NCBI GenBank assembly: GCA_944388865.1
Contig: CALXKM010000002.1
Coordinates: 1 to 64,000 of the forward strand
Direction: 5' to 3'
DNA length: 64,000 nucleotides
Origin: an uncultured Duodenibacillus sp.
GTDB lineage: Bacteria; Pseudomonadota; Gammaproteobacteria; Burkholderiales; Burkholderiaceae_F
Part shown: positions 25,997 to 37,445 of the stretch, piece by piece
Layout of the letters: every line of letters begins with the position of its first letter
Numbering within the stretch: position 1 is the first letter of the stretch
Notes under the pieces: model-generated
Seen by the model: the letters and a program-made list of their open reading frames with translations, nothing else
Database searches by the model: none
Told to the model about the DNA's origin: nothing
Translations under genes and position numbers: made by a program

Positions 25997-27334
25997 ATGG
26001 CTAGGCACTATTTTGGAACTGACGGCATCAGAGGAAGGGTTGGTCAGCCTCCGATTTCTCCAGACTTTGTTCTGCTGCTTGGTCAGGCGGCTGGTCGAGT
26101 TTTTTTAAGACAGTCAAAGACAGGCAAGGCTTGTGTTTTGATCGGAAAAGATACGCGCGTCTCCGGCTATATGCTTGAGGCTGCTCTTCAGGCCGGCTTT
26201 TCATCGGCAGGCGTTGATGTGGTTCTCTGCGGACCGATTCCGACGCCGGCCGTGGCCTACCTCACGCGTGCTCTGAGGTTGGACGCCGGCGTTGTGATCA
26301 GTGCCAGCCACAATCCCTATCACGACAATGGCATCAAGTTCTTTTCAGCCGAAGGCAGAAAACTGCCCGATGAGATGGAAGAAGATATTGAAGCCGAAAT
26401 GCTCAAAGGCTTTTCATGCGTCGAAAGCCATCATTTGGGCAAGGCTCGCCGCTTGGATGATGCCGCTGGGCGCTATGTTGAATTCTGTAAGAGCGTCTTC
26501 CCATCAGACCTTGACCTCAAGGGAATGAAGTTGTATTTGGATTGCGCCAATGGCGCAGCCTACCACGTTGCTCCGGCTGTATTTCATGAGTTGGGCGCCG
26601 AAGTTGTGCTCGAAGGCATCAACCCCGACGGCTTCAACATCAATGACGGCGTGGGCGCTACCCATACCGATGATTTGCTAGAGCGCGTTGCTAAGGCTGG
26701 TGCTGATCTGGGACTGTCGTTTGACGGAGATGCCGATCGCCTGATTATGGCTGACAATCAGGGAAATCTTTTTAATGGCGATGCTCTCTTATACGTGATT
26801 GCTTGCGACCGCATCTTTCAGAGAAATAAAAAGACCGGCGTTGTAGGCACCTTGATGACCAACTTTGCTCTGGAGAAGAATTTCGCTCGCAAGGGCATTG
26901 AATTTGCTCGTGCAAAGGTGGGCGACCGTTATGTCATGGAATTGCTTCGCAGCAAAGGATGGCTTTACGGCGGCGAGAGCTCAGGCCACATCATTGCGCT
27001 TGATCGCCAGACAACGGGCGATGGAATCGTGAGTGCCCTGCAGGTTCTTACCGCAATGTGCGCTCAGAAGAAAACTTTGGCAGAGCTCACGCAAGACTTG
27101 AAGCTCATGCCGCAGGTGCTCATCAATAGGCCTATCGAGAAGGGCTTTGACTATAAGGCTGATGCTGACTTTACGGCAGAAATTGAGGCCGTGCAAAAAG
27201 AATTGGGAGATCGTGGCCGTGTTCTGATTCGTCCATCGGGGACGGAGCCGCTTCTTCGCATCATGGTTGAAGCCGATGATGAAAAGCTTGCCCGGACATG
27301 CGCAGAGCGCATTGCAGGGGCGCTGAAAGCTTGA
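25997..27334 (+). CDS. glmM: Phosphoglucosamine mutase
   Basis: A 445-residue enzyme converting glucosamine-6-phosphate to glucosamine-1-phosphate on the way to UDP-GlcNAc, peptidoglycan and LPS. The phosphoserine site is [17 protein letters not shown] near 97, with the Mg-binding loop [14 protein letters not shown] near 240, the sugar-binding [12 protein letters not shown] near 322 and the phosphate-binding [14 protein letters not shown] near 412. Its start [16 protein letters not shown] is typical. Base composition returns to that of the core genome. In many proteobacteria it directly follows folP; here glf and a glycosyltransferase gene intervene. Confidence 0.96.
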   Translation: MARHYFGTDGIRGRVGQPPISPDFVLLLGQAAGRVFLRQSKTGKACVLIGKDTRVSGYMLEAALQAGFSSAGVDVVLCGPIPTPAVAYLTRALRLDAGVVISASHNPYHDNGIKFFSAEGRKLPDEMEEDIEAEMLKGFSCVESHHLGKARRLDDAAGRYVEFCKSVFPSDLDLKGMKLYLDCANGAAYHVAPAVFHELGAEVVLEGINPDGFNINDGVGATHTDDLLERVAKAGADLGLSFDGDADRLIMADNQGNLFNGDALLYVIACDRIFQRNKKTGVVGTLMTNFALEKNFARKGIEFARAKVGDRYVMELLRSKGWLYGGESSGHIIALDRQTTGDGIVSALQVLTAMCAQKKTLAELTQDLKLMPQVLINRPIEKGFDYKADADFTAEIEAVQKELGDRGRVLIRPSGTEPLLRIMVEADDEKLARTCAERIAGALKA

Positions 27335-27459
27335 TTCTTTTGAAATTGTCTTTGATTTTCAGGTTTTCGAAAATGAGGTCGGACGCGCTAAAATCACACG
27401 ATTCTGCGCGTCAGGCTTCGTTTGTCTGATGCATTTCAACGTTTTAGAAAGAATTCTGC

Positions 27460-30099
27460 ATGAAACCCGCTACGTACATGACGGCCGCCGAGATCCGCAC
27501 GGCCTATCTGAAGTTTTTTGAAAGCAAGGGACACCCGATCATCCCTTCGAGCCCTGTTGTTCCGCACAACGATCCGACCCTGCTTTTTACCAATGCGGGC
27601 ATGAATCAGTTCAAGGACAACTTTCTAGGACTTGACAAGAGCCTCAAGCGCGCCGTGACGGCTCAGAAGTGCATTCGCGCCGGCGGCAAGCACAACGATT
27701 TGGACAACGTGGGCTATACCGCACGTCACCATACGTTTTTCGAAATGCTCGGCAACTTCAGCTTCGGCGACTACTTCAAGCGTGAAGCCATTGCCTGGGC
27801 ATGGGAGCTGCTGACGACGGTCTACAAGCTTCCCTCTGAACGCCTGTGGGTCACCGTGTATTTTGAAGACGATGAAGCCTACGAAATTTGGAATAAGGAA
27901 ATCGGCGTTCCGACCGATCGCATTGTGCGCATTGGCGACAACAAGGGCGCTCGCTACATGTCCGACAACTTCTGGATGATGGGCGACACTGGTCCCTGCG
28001 GCCCGTGCTCGGAGATCTTCTTTGATCGTGGTCCTAAGGTGCAGGGCGGCCCTCCGGGAAGCCCTGATGAAGACGGCGATCGGTACATGGAAATCTGGAA
28101 TTTGGTGTTTACCCAGTTCAATCGCGACGCTTCGGGCAAGCTCAACCGTCTGCCGCGTCCCAACATCGATACCGGCATGGGACTTGAACGCCTGGCTTCC
28201 GTGCTGCAGGATGTTCCGACCAACTACGACATTGATCTTTTCCAGAACCTGATGGCCGCAGCCAAGCAGGCTGTTGAGGCTGTGGGCGCTCAGAACGTTG
28301 ATCCGCAAAGCCCTTCGCTGAAGGTCATTGCCGACCATATTCGTTCGTGTGCTTTTGCTGTTGCCGACGGCGTCAAGCCCGGCAATGAGGGGCGCGCTTA
28401 CGTGCTGCGCCGTATCTGTCGCCGCGCAATTCGCCATGGCTACAAGCTTGGTGCTCGCGGAACGTTCTTTTATAAGCTCGTCGAGCCGCTGGCTCAGGAA
28501 ATGGGGGATATTTATCCCGAGCTGAAGAATCCGCAGATTGCCGAAACGCTGCGCGCCGAAGAAGAACGCTTCCTGCAGACGCTCTCCAAGGGCATGCAGA
28601 TTCTTGAAGAAGCAATTGCTCAGGCTAAGGACGGCGTGCTCCCCGGCGAGGTGGCCTTCAAGCTTCACGACACCTATGGGTTCCCTGTCGATCTGACGGG
28701 CGACGTTTGCCGCGAGAAAAATATCCACGTGGATCTTGAGGGCTTTGATCGCTGCATGCAGGAGCAAAAGGATAAAGCTCGTGCGGCAGGAAAATTCAAA
28801 ATCGCCGCTGATGTTCTCTTTACGGGCGACAACAACGAGTTTGCGGGCTACGACACATTGTCTCTTGAAGGCTGCAAGGTGCTTGCGGTGTATAAGGACG
28901 GTACGGAAGTACAGTCTGCACAGGCTGGCGACGATGTTCTGGTGGTTCTCGACAAGACGCCTTTTTACGCAGAAATGGGCGGACAGGTTGGCGACGCCGG
29001 AGAGCTCGTCAACGGCACGAGCATCGTGAAAATTACTGATTGCGTGAAGCTCAAGGCCAGCGTCTTTAGTCATGTCGGACATATTGCCGAAGGCTCAGTT
29101 TCCAAGGGTGACGTCTTTACGGCAACCGTTGACGCCAATCGCCGTCACGCGATTGAGCGCAATCATTCTGTGACGCACATCATGCACAAGGCTCTGCGCG
29201 ATGTGCTGGGTGCTCATGTGGCTCAGAAGGGTAGCTTGGTCAACGAGAGCGTAACGCGCTTTGACTTCACTCACGACAAGCCTATGACGGCTGAAGAAAT
29301 TCAAGCCGTTGAAAATGCCGTCAACGAAGAGATTCTTGCCAATACGGCCTGCCAATGCCGAGAGCTTCCGATTGAAGAAGCCAAGAAGACGGGGGCAGTC
29401 ATGCTTTTTGGCGAAAAGTACGGTGAAACGGTTCGCGTCATGAACATTGGTTCCTCGTGCGAGTTCTGCGGCGGCACGCATGTGGCGCGCACGGGCGATA
29501 TCGGCTTTTTCAAGATTGTGAGCGAAGCCGGCATTTCGGCTGGCGTTCGCCGTGTTGAGGCCGTTACCGGCATGAATGCCGTGGCGCTTATGCAGAAGAA
29601 CGCAGCGCTGTTGTCTTCCTGCGCAGCGCGCTTTAAGGCGCCGGTTGACGAGGTTCCTGAAAAGATTGATCACCTCAATGCGGTGGTGCATCAGCTCGAA
29701 AAGGATCTTTCTGAGGCAACGGCCAAGCTTGCAGCCAAGCAGGGCGCCGACATCGTCAATCAGGCGCAGGACGTCAATGGTGTCAAGGTGCTTGCTGCGA
29801 CTCTTGAGGGGATGGATGCCAAGACGCTGCGTGAGACGATGGACAATTTAAAGAGCAAATTTGGTTCGGCAGTGATCGTGCTTGCGGTGATGGGCGGTGC
29901 CAAGGTGCAGCTTTGCGCGGGCGTAACCAAAGATCTCGTGGGCCGCATCAAGGCAGGAGAGCTTGTGAACTTCGTTGCCAATCAGTGCGGCGGCAAGGGA
30001 GGCGGCAAGCCTGATATGGCTATGGCCGGCGCAACTGATGCCGCAGCCATTCCCGCGGCGCTTGAAAGCGCCAAGGCGTGGATTTCTGAGCATCTCTGA
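27460..30099 (+). CDS. alaS: Alanyl-tRNA synthetase
   Basis: An 879-residue class II synthetase. The N-terminal aminoacylation domain has [20 protein letters not shown] near 14, motif 2 around [16 protein letters not shown] near 70 and [18 protein letters not shown] near 89. The editing domain has [11 protein letters not shown] near 568 and [20 protein letters not shown] near 666 (zinc His/Cys ligands). The C-terminal coiled-coil and oligomerisation C-Ala domain ends with [15 protein letters not shown] near 846. All main sites look intact and length is usual. It is followed after 2 nt by a TusA-like gene, likely co-transcribed. Confidence 0.97.
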   Translation: MKPATYMTAAEIRTAYLKFFESKGHPIIPSSPVVPHNDPTLLFTNAGMNQFKDNFLGLDKSLKRAVTAQKCIRAGGKHNDLDNVGYTARHHTFFEMLGNFSFGDYFKREAIAWAWELLTTVYKLPSERLWVTVYFEDDEAYEIWNKEIGVPTDRIVRIGDNKGARYMSDNFWMMGDTGPCGPCSEIFFDRGPKVQGGPPGSPDEDGDRYMEIWNLVFTQFNRDASGKLNRLPRPNIDTGMGLERLASVLQDVPTNYDIDLFQNLMAAAKQAVEAVGAQNVDPQSPSLKVIADHIRSCAFAVADGVKPGNEGRAYVLRRICRRAIRHGYKLGARGTFFYKLVEPLAQEMGDIYPELKNPQIAETLRAEEERFLQTLSKGMQILEEAIAQAKDGVLPGEVAFKLHDTYGFPVDLTGDVCREKNIHVDLEGFDRCMQEQKDKARAAGKFKIAADVLFTGDNNEFAGYDTLSLEGCKVLAVYKDGTEVQSAQAGDDVLVVLDKTPFYAEMGGQVGDAGELVNGTSIVKITDCVKLKASVFSHVGHIAEGSVSKGDVFTATVDANRRHAIERNHSVTHIMHKALRDVLGAHVAQKGSLVNESVTRFDFTHDKPMTAEEIQAVENAVNEEILANTACQCRELPIEEAKKTGAVMLFGEKYGETVRVMNIGSSCEFCGGTHVARTGDIGFFKIVSEAGISAGVRRVEAVTGMNAVALMQKNAALLSSCAARFKAPVDEVPEKIDHLNAVVHQLEKDLSEATAKLAAKQGADIVNQAQDVNGVKVLAATLEGMDAKTLRETMDNLKSKFGSAVIVLAVMGGAKVQLCAGVTKDLVGRIKAGELVNFVANQCGGKGGGKPDMAMAGATDAAAIPAALESAKAWISEHL

Positions 30100-30101
30100 C
30101 A

Positions 30102-30347
30102 ATGACGTCGGTTGACATTGCCGAAAACGAGCTCGACTTGCGCGGGCTCGTTTGCCCGATGCCGGTGCTGCGGGTGAAGAAGGCGCTCAAGCCTTTGGCT
30201 TCTTGCGAAGAGCTGACGGTTATTACCGATGACCCGCATGCGCCGGCAGACATTCGCACCTTCGCCGAGCAAAGCGGACATGAGGTCGTTTTGCAGGAAG
30301 AAGTTGCCCCGGGTGTCGTGAGACATCGTTTGCGGCACAGAGCCTAA
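30102..30347 (+). CDS. TusA/SirA-like sulfurtransferase
   Basis: An 81-residue protein of the TusA/SirA/YedF family. The opening LDLRGLVCPMPVLRVKKAL has the family CPxP motif (Cys near 18), the persulfide-carrying site used in sulfur relay for tRNA thiolation or other sulfur transfer. It starts 2 nt after alaS and ends just before a perfect-stem terminator, so alaS and this gene form an operon. Placement next to a tRNA synthetase fits but does not prove a tRNA-modification role. Confidence 0.88.
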   Translation: MTSVDIAENELDLRGLVCPMPVLRVKKALKPLASCEELTVITDDPHAPADIRTFAEQSGHEVVLQEEVAPGVVRHRLRHRA

Positions 30348-30368
30348 AAACTTGATTGCTACCAGAAT

Positions 30369-30393
30369 CGCCGCAAGATCTTGCGGCGTTTTC
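30369..30393 (+). terminator. Terminator of the alaS operon
   Basis: A 20-bp perfect palindrome (CGCCGCAAGA/TCTTGCGGCG, 30369-30388) folds into a stem of eight or so pairs with a tetraloop, followed by TTTTCC. Confidence 0.8.
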
Positions 30394-30403
30394 CTTGAGG
30401 CTG

Positions 30404-31435
30404 TCAGACTTTGGTATTGGCGGGGTTGAGTGTATGGCGGCCCTCTTGCAGGTACCACAAAACCGTCTGCCGCAGTGCGTCGTAAAAATTGCCCAGCGCT
30501 CGCCAATGAAGCTCTCGCTTGAGGCGCTCTGGGTTGCTTGCGTAGCGAAAGTCGTGTCCTGGACGATCTTCGACAAAGCTGATGAGCTCTTGGTGACAAT
30601 GCCCGGTCCAGGGGCAAAGCTCGTCGAAAATAGAGCAGATTGCACGAGCTATGTCTAAATTCGTCTTTTCATGCTGTGCGCTGATGACGTAATTTCTGCC
30701 AGACTTGCCTTGATGAAAAATGAGATCGACTGCGCGACAGTGATCTTCTACCCACAGCCAGTCGCGTACGTTGAGTCCTGTGCCGTAAAGAGGAATGGGC
30801 TCGTGAGCAAGACACTTGCCAATGACGGTGGGTATGAATTTCTCTGCATGCTGCCAAGGACCGTAATTGTTTGAGCAGTGCGAGATGGTGGCATTCATGC
30901 CGAAGGTTTTGATGTAGGCGCGCACCAGCAGATCAGCAGATGCTTTGCTTGCCGAATAGGGGCTTGTGGGCGCATAGGGACTGTTTTCAGTAAAAAATCC
31001 ATCTGTACCGAGAGTACCGAAGACTTCGTCGGTAGAGATGTGATGAAAACGCGCAGAATCAAGTAGACCCCTTTTTTCCCAAAACTTATATGAAACATCA
31101 AGCAAAGCAGCCGTTCCCATTACATTGGTTTGCACAAAGCGCACGGGATCAGCGATGGAGTTGTCAACGTGACTTTCGGCGGCAAAGTGGATGACGCCAG
31201 AGATGCAGTAGCGATCAAAAAGATCCCTGAGCAGAGAGCCGTCGCAAATGCTTCCCTTAACGGGGACGACATTGGCTAGCGTTTTTTGCCGCTCAAATGA
31301 TTGAGGGTGGGCGGCATAAGTGAGTGCGTCAAGATCCACGATCCGCACGCCTGGATGTTGGGAGGAAAAGTAATCGACAAAATTGGTTCCGATAAAGCCG
31401 GCTCCTCCCGTAATCAAGATGGTTTTCTCAAACAT
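30404..31435 (-). CDS. rfbB: dTDP-glucose 4,6-dehydratase
   Basis: A 343-residue short-chain dehydrogenase-type enzyme, second step of dTDP-L-rhamnose synthesis. The Rossmann motif ILITGGAGFIGTNFVDYF is at the N-terminus, HISTDEVFGTLG near 130 has the catalytic Thr-Asp-Glu, and YSASKASADLLVRAY near 158 the Tyr/Lys pair. SHCSNNYGPWQHAEKFIP near 185 is also typical. The start at 31435 (MFEKTIL) is chosen because it opens directly on the Rossmann fold and overlaps the rfbD stop by 8 nt. It is the last gene of the operon. Confidence 0.94.
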   Translation of the reverse strand: MFEKTILITGGAGFIGTNFVDYFSSQHPGVRIVDLDALTYAAHPQSFERQKTLANVVPVKGSICDGSLLRDLFDRYCISGVIHFAAESHVDNSIADPVRFVQTNVMGTAALLDVSYKFWEKRGLLDSARFHHISTDEVFGTLGTDGFFTENSPYAPTSPYSASKASADLLVRAYIKTFGMNATISHCSNNYGPWQHAEKFIPTVIGKCLAHEPIPLYGTGLNVRDWLWVEDHCRAVDLIFHQGKSGRNYVISAQHEKTNLDIARAICSIFDELCPWTGHCHQELISFVEDRPGHDFRYASNPERLKRELHWRALGNFYDALRQTVLWYLQEGRHTLNPANTKV

Positions 31436-32279
31436 TGGATTCGTCTTTTTTGCAGACGCTCTCAAGAGCGTCGAGCCATGGCCGCGGCCTGATGCCAAGT
31501 TCTTGAATTGCCGTTAGTGACAACACGCTGTAGGCTGGCCGCTGCGCCTTGGCGGGATATTCTGAGGAGGCAATGGGATGCACCGTGCAGTGCGTTTTCG
31601 TTAAGCTTGCTATGGCTTGCGCAAATTCAAACCACGAAGCACTGCCGGCATTGGTGCAGTGCAAGACATGCATAGGCTTGAGATGCTCTCCCATTAGGTA
31701 AAGATCAATCAGACTTTGCGCCAAATCTTCAGCAAGCGTCGGCGTGCCGATTTGATCGTTGACTACGCCGATGGCGTCGCGCTCGTTAAAGAGCCTTTGC
31801 ATCGTATGAAGGAAGTTTTTGGTCCCGGGCCTGGCTGAATAGGTCCATGCCGTGCGCACAATGAGGCCCTGAAAGCCTCCTTCAAGCAAAGACGTCTCGC
31901 CCATGCGTTTGGATAGGCCGTAGACTGACAGCGGGCGAGGCGCGTCGTCAACTTCGCAGGCAGAAATGTTGGAACCGTCAAACACATAGTCTGTTGAAAT
32001 GTGAATGACGGGAATTGATGTGCGCGCCAAATTCCATGGAGCCAGCGAATTGACGAGAAGGGCTTGCTTTGGGTTTTCTTCAGCAGCGTCAACTTGAGTG
32101 TAGGCTGCGCAGTTGAAGATGCATTCGCACGGGCATTCAGAGAAAAAGCGCGCGACAGTCGATGCATTGGTGATATCTAGCTGAGAGTGCGTCAGGGCAG
32201 TGAAGTCAATTCCTTGACGCGTGCAGCACTCGATCAGTGCTCGCCCAAGCTGTCCGGCTGCGCCCGTAATGGCAATCAT
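31428..32279 (-). CDS. rfbD: dTDP-4-dehydrorhamnose reductase
   Basis: A 283-residue NAD(P)H-dependent reductase for the last step of dTDP-L-rhamnose synthesis. The Rossmann motif AITGAAGQLGRALIE opens the protein. CIFNCAAYTQVDAAE near 55, HISTDYVFDGSN near 97 and the catalytic YGLSKRMGE near 120 follow. VRTAWTYSARPGTKNFLHTM near 142 matches the family. It starts 15 nt after rfbC and overlaps rfbB. Confidence 0.94.
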   Translation of the reverse strand: MIAITGAAGQLGRALIECCTRQGIDFTALTHSQLDITNASTVARFFSECPCECIFNCAAYTQVDAAEENPKQALLVNSLAPWNLARTSIPVIHISTDYVFDGSNISACEVDDAPRPLSVYGLSKRMGETSLLEGGFQGLIVRTAWTYSARPGTKNFLHTMQRLFNERDAIGVVNDQIGTPTLAEDLAQSLIDLYLMGEHLKPMHVLHCTNAGSASWFEFAQAIASLTKTHCTVHPIASSEYPAKAQRPAYSVLSLTAIQELGIRPRPWLDALESVCKKDESNV

Positions 32280-32294
32280 GAAGAAAACGTCCTT

Positions 32295-32855
32295 TTAATA
32301 AGAAAAAGCAGGGTTGGCACGATAGGCTGCAAAAGATATTGCACAGCGGTCTTTTTCTGAACGAAAAATAAGCGAAGAATCGACTTTCCAGTCGATGGCC
32401 AGATTTTTATCGAGCGCATCAATGGCGCCTTCGCTTTGGGGAGTGTAAAAGGCATCGCACTTATAGGCAATGCGTGCATGAGGCGTGAGCACGCAAAAAC
32501 CGTGGGCAAAACCTTTTGGGATAAAAAGCTGCAGGTTGTTGTCCGAAGAAAGAACAACGCTCGTTGTCTGTCCAAAGGTTGGCGACCCGGATCTGATGTC
32601 GAGCACAACGTCAAGAATTTCTCCTTCGATGACGCGAATCAGCTTGGCTTGGGCATACGGAGGCTTTTGAAAATGCAGACCGCGAACAACCCCATAGCGC
32701 GACAGCGACTCATTGTCCTGCACAAACTGAGCGCAGATGCCCAGCGACTTTAGGGTGTTTTGATTGTAGGTCTCGCAAAAATAGCCTCGGTTGTCGGAAA
32801 AGATCGTGGGCTCAAGGATCAAGACGCCGTCAAGAGAAGTTAAACGAGATTTCAT
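32295..32855 (-). CDS. rfbC: dTDP-4-dehydrorhamnose 3,5-epimerase
   Basis: A 186-residue cupin-fold epimerase acting between RfbB and RfbD. Motifs: LEPTIFSDNRGYFCETYN near 14, VQDNESLSRYGVVRGLHFQ near 44 (catalytic His), DVVLDIRSGSPTFGQ near 81, IPKGFAHGFCVLTPHARIAY near 105 and the DWKVDSSLIFRSEKDR end. The start at 32855 gives the family length and an ATGA overlap with the upstream TRIC gene; longer starts run into that gene. rfbA (thymidylyltransferase) is not in this window. Confidence 0.93.
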   Translation of the reverse strand: MKSRLTSLDGVLILEPTIFSDNRGYFCETYNQNTLKSLGICAQFVQDNESLSRYGVVRGLHFQKPPYAQAKLIRVIEGEILDVVLDIRSGSPTFGQTTSVVLSSDNNLQLFIPKGFAHGFCVLTPHARIAYKCDAFYTPQSEGAIDALDKNLAIDWKVDSSLIFRSEKDRCAISFAAYRANPAFSY

Positions 32856-33520
32856 TTGTTTTTTTGACCTTGCACGAAGCGCTGGAAAACGCCGTAATCG
32901 ATGATGTGAAGCTTTTTGTACCAGCAAAACATGCGAATGCCGATGATGACAGCCGTCGATATCCAAAGAGCAGCTTCATGGGGCATCGTATCGGCAAGCG
33001 GCCAGAAATGATTAAGTCCCACAAATAGCCAGCACCCGATGAAGGCCGCTAGAGCATAAGGCTGCCGGTCGGAAAGAAGCAGCGGAAGCTGGTTGAGAAG
33101 AACGTCACGGATCATGCCTCCCATGGCGCCGGTGCAGACTCCGAGAATTGTTGCCGAAAGCGGCGGGATGCCCGCTTCAAGACACAAGGCCGTTCCGCTG
33201 ACGCTGAAAAAGCTCAGACCAACGGCATCAAGCCAGATGAATAAGCTTGGCGCGAACCATTTCTCGAATTTTGAGATGATGGTTGGGGCAAATGCAGCCA
33301 GCAAGATCGTCATCCAGACATAGGATTCGTTTTCTACCCAATAGTAAGGGTGATTGTTGATGATCGTATCGCGAAAGATGCCGCCTCCGAAAGCCGTTGT
33401 GAAGGCAAGAATAAAAACGCCCACCGGATCGACCTTTTTTCGGTTGGCAGACATGATGCCAGCCAAGGCAAAGGCAAAAATGCCGATGAAGTCGGCTAGT
33501 GAAGCAAAGTTTGAGAGCAT
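32852..33520 (-). CDS. TRIC/UPF0126 (YicG-like) membrane protein
   Basis: A 222-residue inner-membrane protein with about seven helices from two tandem repeats, the prokaryotic trimeric intracellular cation channel family (YicG/YadS type). Conserved glycine motifs FAFALAGIMSANRKKVDPVG near 15, AFGGGIFRDTIINNHPYYW near 44 and GAMGGMIRDVLLNQLPLLL near 131 repeat in each half. The start at 33520 (MLSNFASLADF) is preferred to a TTG 78 nt upstream. It heads the rfbCDB operon through an ATGA overlap, although no functional link with rhamnose synthesis is known to me. Confidence 0.88.
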   Translation of the reverse strand: MLSNFASLADFIGIFAFALAGIMSANRKKVDPVGVFILAFTTAFGGGIFRDTIINNHPYYWVENESYVWMTILLAAFAPTIISKFEKWFAPSLFIWLDAVGLSFFSVSGTALCLEAGIPPLSATILGVCTGAMGGMIRDVLLNQLPLLLSDRQPYALAAFIGCWLFVGLNHFWPLADTMPHEAALWISTAVIIGIRMFCWYKKLHIIDYGVFQRFVQGQKNK

Positions 33521-33596
33521 CTCGAAGCGATCCCGTTTGAAAAGGCGATGAGAAAGTGCCTTTCCGGAGGATTTTATCGGCTCTGGCGACGCGCTC

Positions 33597-33634
33597 AAAA
33601 AAAGAGGTGACGCGAACGATGCTCGGCGTCACCT
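33597..33634 (-). terminator. Terminator of the candidate sRNA
   Basis: A perfect 9-bp stem (AGGTGACGC at 33605-33613, GCGTCACCT at 33626-33634) with a 12-nt loop is followed on the minus strand by C and seven T. It lies 77 nt upstream of the TRIC gene start. Confidence 0.85.
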
Positions 33635-33764
33635 GTGAGAAGAATACCCCGAAAAGCATCAAGCTTGCATCCTGCAGGAGAAACAGGTGTAGCGCCTTGG
33701 CGGGCAGATGCCGACCCCAACAGCATCTTGTCTTTAAGCGGCTCGCCGGCAACGCTTTTCAGTT
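33597..33764 (-). ncRNA. Candidate Fur-regulated small RNA (RyhB/NrrF-like role)
   Basis: About 168 nt between a near-consensus promoter with a Fur box and a strong intrinsic terminator, with no convincing reading frame. Near the middle the RNA carries TTCTCCTG (complement of 33675-33682) and nearer the 3' end GGTATTCT (complement of 33641-33648). These are exact complements of CAGGAGAA and AGAATACC, overlapping parts of the start region shared by the sodB and rubrerythrin genes. Both encode iron proteins, the classical targets of iron-sparing sRNAs. The alternative is a terminated attenuator leader for the downstream TRIC-rfb operon. There is no expression evidence here. Confidence 0.6.
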
Positions 33765-33770
33765 GGTGGA

Positions 33771-33799
33771 ACTATACATCAAATGAGAATCATTCGCAA
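33771..33799 (-). promoter_or_regulatory. Sigma-70 promoter with overlapping Fur box
   Basis: On the minus strand TTGCGA (33794-33799) and TATAGT (33771-33776) are separated by exactly 17 nt. AATGAGAATCATT lies at 33782-33794 on the plus strand, inside the spacer, and differs from the Fur core AATGATAATCATT at one position. The predicted start is an A at 33764. Confidence 0.7.
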
Positions 33800-33951
33800 G
33801 CGCGATGATTGAGTCAAATGTTTCTTTTTGTATCTGTCTAAGGCGGATCTTTGTCATTCTTAGGTGTTCAGCTGAGATTTATTCTCCACCATATTCGCAG
33901 CTCGGGTAGAATGTCCGGTCTTTTAATATTTCTTATGGCCGGTACAGCCAA

Positions 33952-36194
<2,243 letters not shown>

Positions 36195-36204
36195 TTCGCC
36201 ATAA

Positions 36205-36236
36205 AGCCAAAAAGCCGGCAAACCGGCTTTTTGGCT
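36205..36236. terminator. Bidirectional terminator between tgt and aroG
   Basis: A perfect 14-bp stem (AGCCAAAAAGCCGG/CCGGCTTTTTGGCT) with a CAAA loop. The T and A tracts inside the arms suit both directions, and the genes converge here. Confidence 0.85.
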
Positions 36237-36243
36237 GCAAGGC

Positions 36244-37305
36244 TTAAGAGTTGCGGCTGCGGCGATCGCGCACGGCGCGCGCCAAATTGTTTAAGAGCTC
36301 GACTGTATCGTCCCAGCCCAGGCAGGCATCGGTGACGGATTGCCCGTAGACCAGCCCCTTTTCGAGGTCGATCTTTTGATTGCCTTCGACAAGGTTGGAT
36401 TCGATCATGACGCCTATGATGCGGTTGTCGCCGTTTGAAACCTGCTTGCAGATGTCATTGACGACAGTGATCTGTTCTTTGAACTTTTTGTGTGAGTTGG
36501 AGTGCGAGGCATCGATCATGACCATTTCGCGGTGGCCGTTGGCCTTGAGAATTTCGCAAGCCTCATTGACGCTTTGAGCGTCATAGTTGGGTGTTTTGCC
36601 GCCGCGCAAAATGATGTGGCAGTCTTCATTGCCAGAGGTGGTTACGATGGCCGAAATGCCTCCCTTGGTAACGGAAAGAAAGGAGTGCGAATGTTCGGCT
36701 GCGCCGATGGCGTCGCAGGCAATCTTGACGTTGCCGTCGGTGCCGTTTTTAAAACCGACCGGACATGACAGGCCGCTTGCAAGCTGACGGTGAACCTGAC
36801 TTTCAGTCGTGCGCGCGCCGATGGCGCCCCAGCTGACAAGATCGGCAATGTACTGCGGAGAAATCGTATCGAGGTATTCCACTGCAGTGGGCAGATCCAT
36901 GTTGACGATGTCGAGAATCAGCTCGCGGGCAATGCGCAGACCGTGGTTGATGCGGCAGGAGCCGTCCATGTCGGGGTCGTTGATCAGACCTTTCCAGCCG
37001 ACGGTCGTGCGTGGTTTTTCGAAGTACACGCGCATGAAGATCTCGAGGTCGCCTTGAAGCTTGCGGCGTACTTCCGTCAGGCGCGAAGCGTATTCGCGCG
37101 CCGCTTCAGGATCGTGGATCGAGCAGGGACCAACGATGACGAGCAGTCTGTCGTCGTTGCCGTGCAAAATGTCGTGGGCCGCTTCGCGGGCACGATGTAC
37201 GGTCAGAGAGGCGACGTCTTCGCAGGGAAATTCGCGGATGAGATGTGCCGGAGGCGTGAGCTCTCGAATTTCCTTAATGCGAAGGTCATCGGTATTGTGT
37301 CGCAT
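36244..37305 (-). CDS. aroG: 3-deoxy-7-phosphoheptulonate (DAHP) synthase, class I
   Basis: A 353-residue entry enzyme of the shikimate pathway, condensing PEP and erythrose-4-phosphate. Motifs: VIVGPCSIHDPEAAREYA near 56, MRVYFEKPRTTVGWKGLIND near 91, SWGAIGARTTESQVHRQLAS near 152, GFKNGTDGNVKIA near 180, MIDASHSNSHKKF near 265 and GVMIESNLVEGNQ near 296. This is the AroFGH type. A leader peptide rich in Phe and Tyr codons plus an attenuator lies upstream, suggesting control by charged tRNA-Phe/Tyr. Which isozyme it corresponds to is not decidable by eye. Confidence 0.95.
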   Translation of the reverse strand: MRHNTDDLRIKEIRELTPPAHLIREFPCEDVASLTVHRAREAAHDILHGNDDRLLVIVGPCSIHDPEAAREYASRLTEVRRKLQGDLEIFMRVYFEKPRTTVGWKGLINDPDMDGSCRINHGLRIARELILDIVNMDLPTAVEYLDTISPQYIADLVSWGAIGARTTESQVHRQLASGLSCPVGFKNGTDGNVKIACDAIGAAEHSHSFLSVTKGGISAIVTTSGNEDCHIILRGGKTPNYDAQSVNEACEILKANGHREMVMIDASHSNSHKKFKEQITVVNDICKQVSNGDNRIIGVMIESNLVEGNQKIDLEKGLVYGQSVTDACLGWDDTVELLNNLARAVRDRRSRNS

Positions 37306-37384
37306 GGTAAGTGTCTCCCTAATGAATCAAGCCAAAATTTTGATTGCTGCCGTTGGACTTTTCTCTTTTTCCCGAAGGTCTCGA

Positions 37385-37419
37385 ATAAAAAACCGCCGGG
37401 TTTTGAAGTCCTGGCGGTT
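37385..37419 (-). promoter_or_regulatory. Transcription attenuator in the aroG leader
   Basis: On the minus strand AACCGCC (37413-37419) pairs with GGCGGTT (37391-37397), followed by TTTTTT: an intrinsic terminator about 80 nt before aroG. A competing antiterminator forms when CTGGCGG (37469-37475) pairs with CCGCCAG (37411-37417). A third pairing, TCTCCTT (37489-37495) with AAGGAGA (37462-37468), would hold back the antiterminator; it overlaps the leader-peptide aromatic codons. Stalling there would favour antitermination. Confidence 0.75.
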
Positions 37420-37445
37420 GGTTTTCGATTGAGCTTTGTGCTGTT

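Noticed and set aside
27625..29082. Long minus-strand open frame (485 codons) opposite alaS
   Set aside because: It lies entirely within alaS, which is intact with all motifs. Long antisense frames are common opposite genes with this codon bias, and the translation resembles no family.
33601..33729. Possible 43-residue peptide inside the sRNA candidate
   Set aside because: It has no Shine-Dalgarno sequence, no recognisable motif, and its last codons are the terminator stem and U-run.
33228..33752. 174-codon frame overlapping the sRNA candidate and the TRIC gene
   Set aside because: It overlaps the TRIC gene in another frame and crosses a strong terminator. No family likeness was seen.
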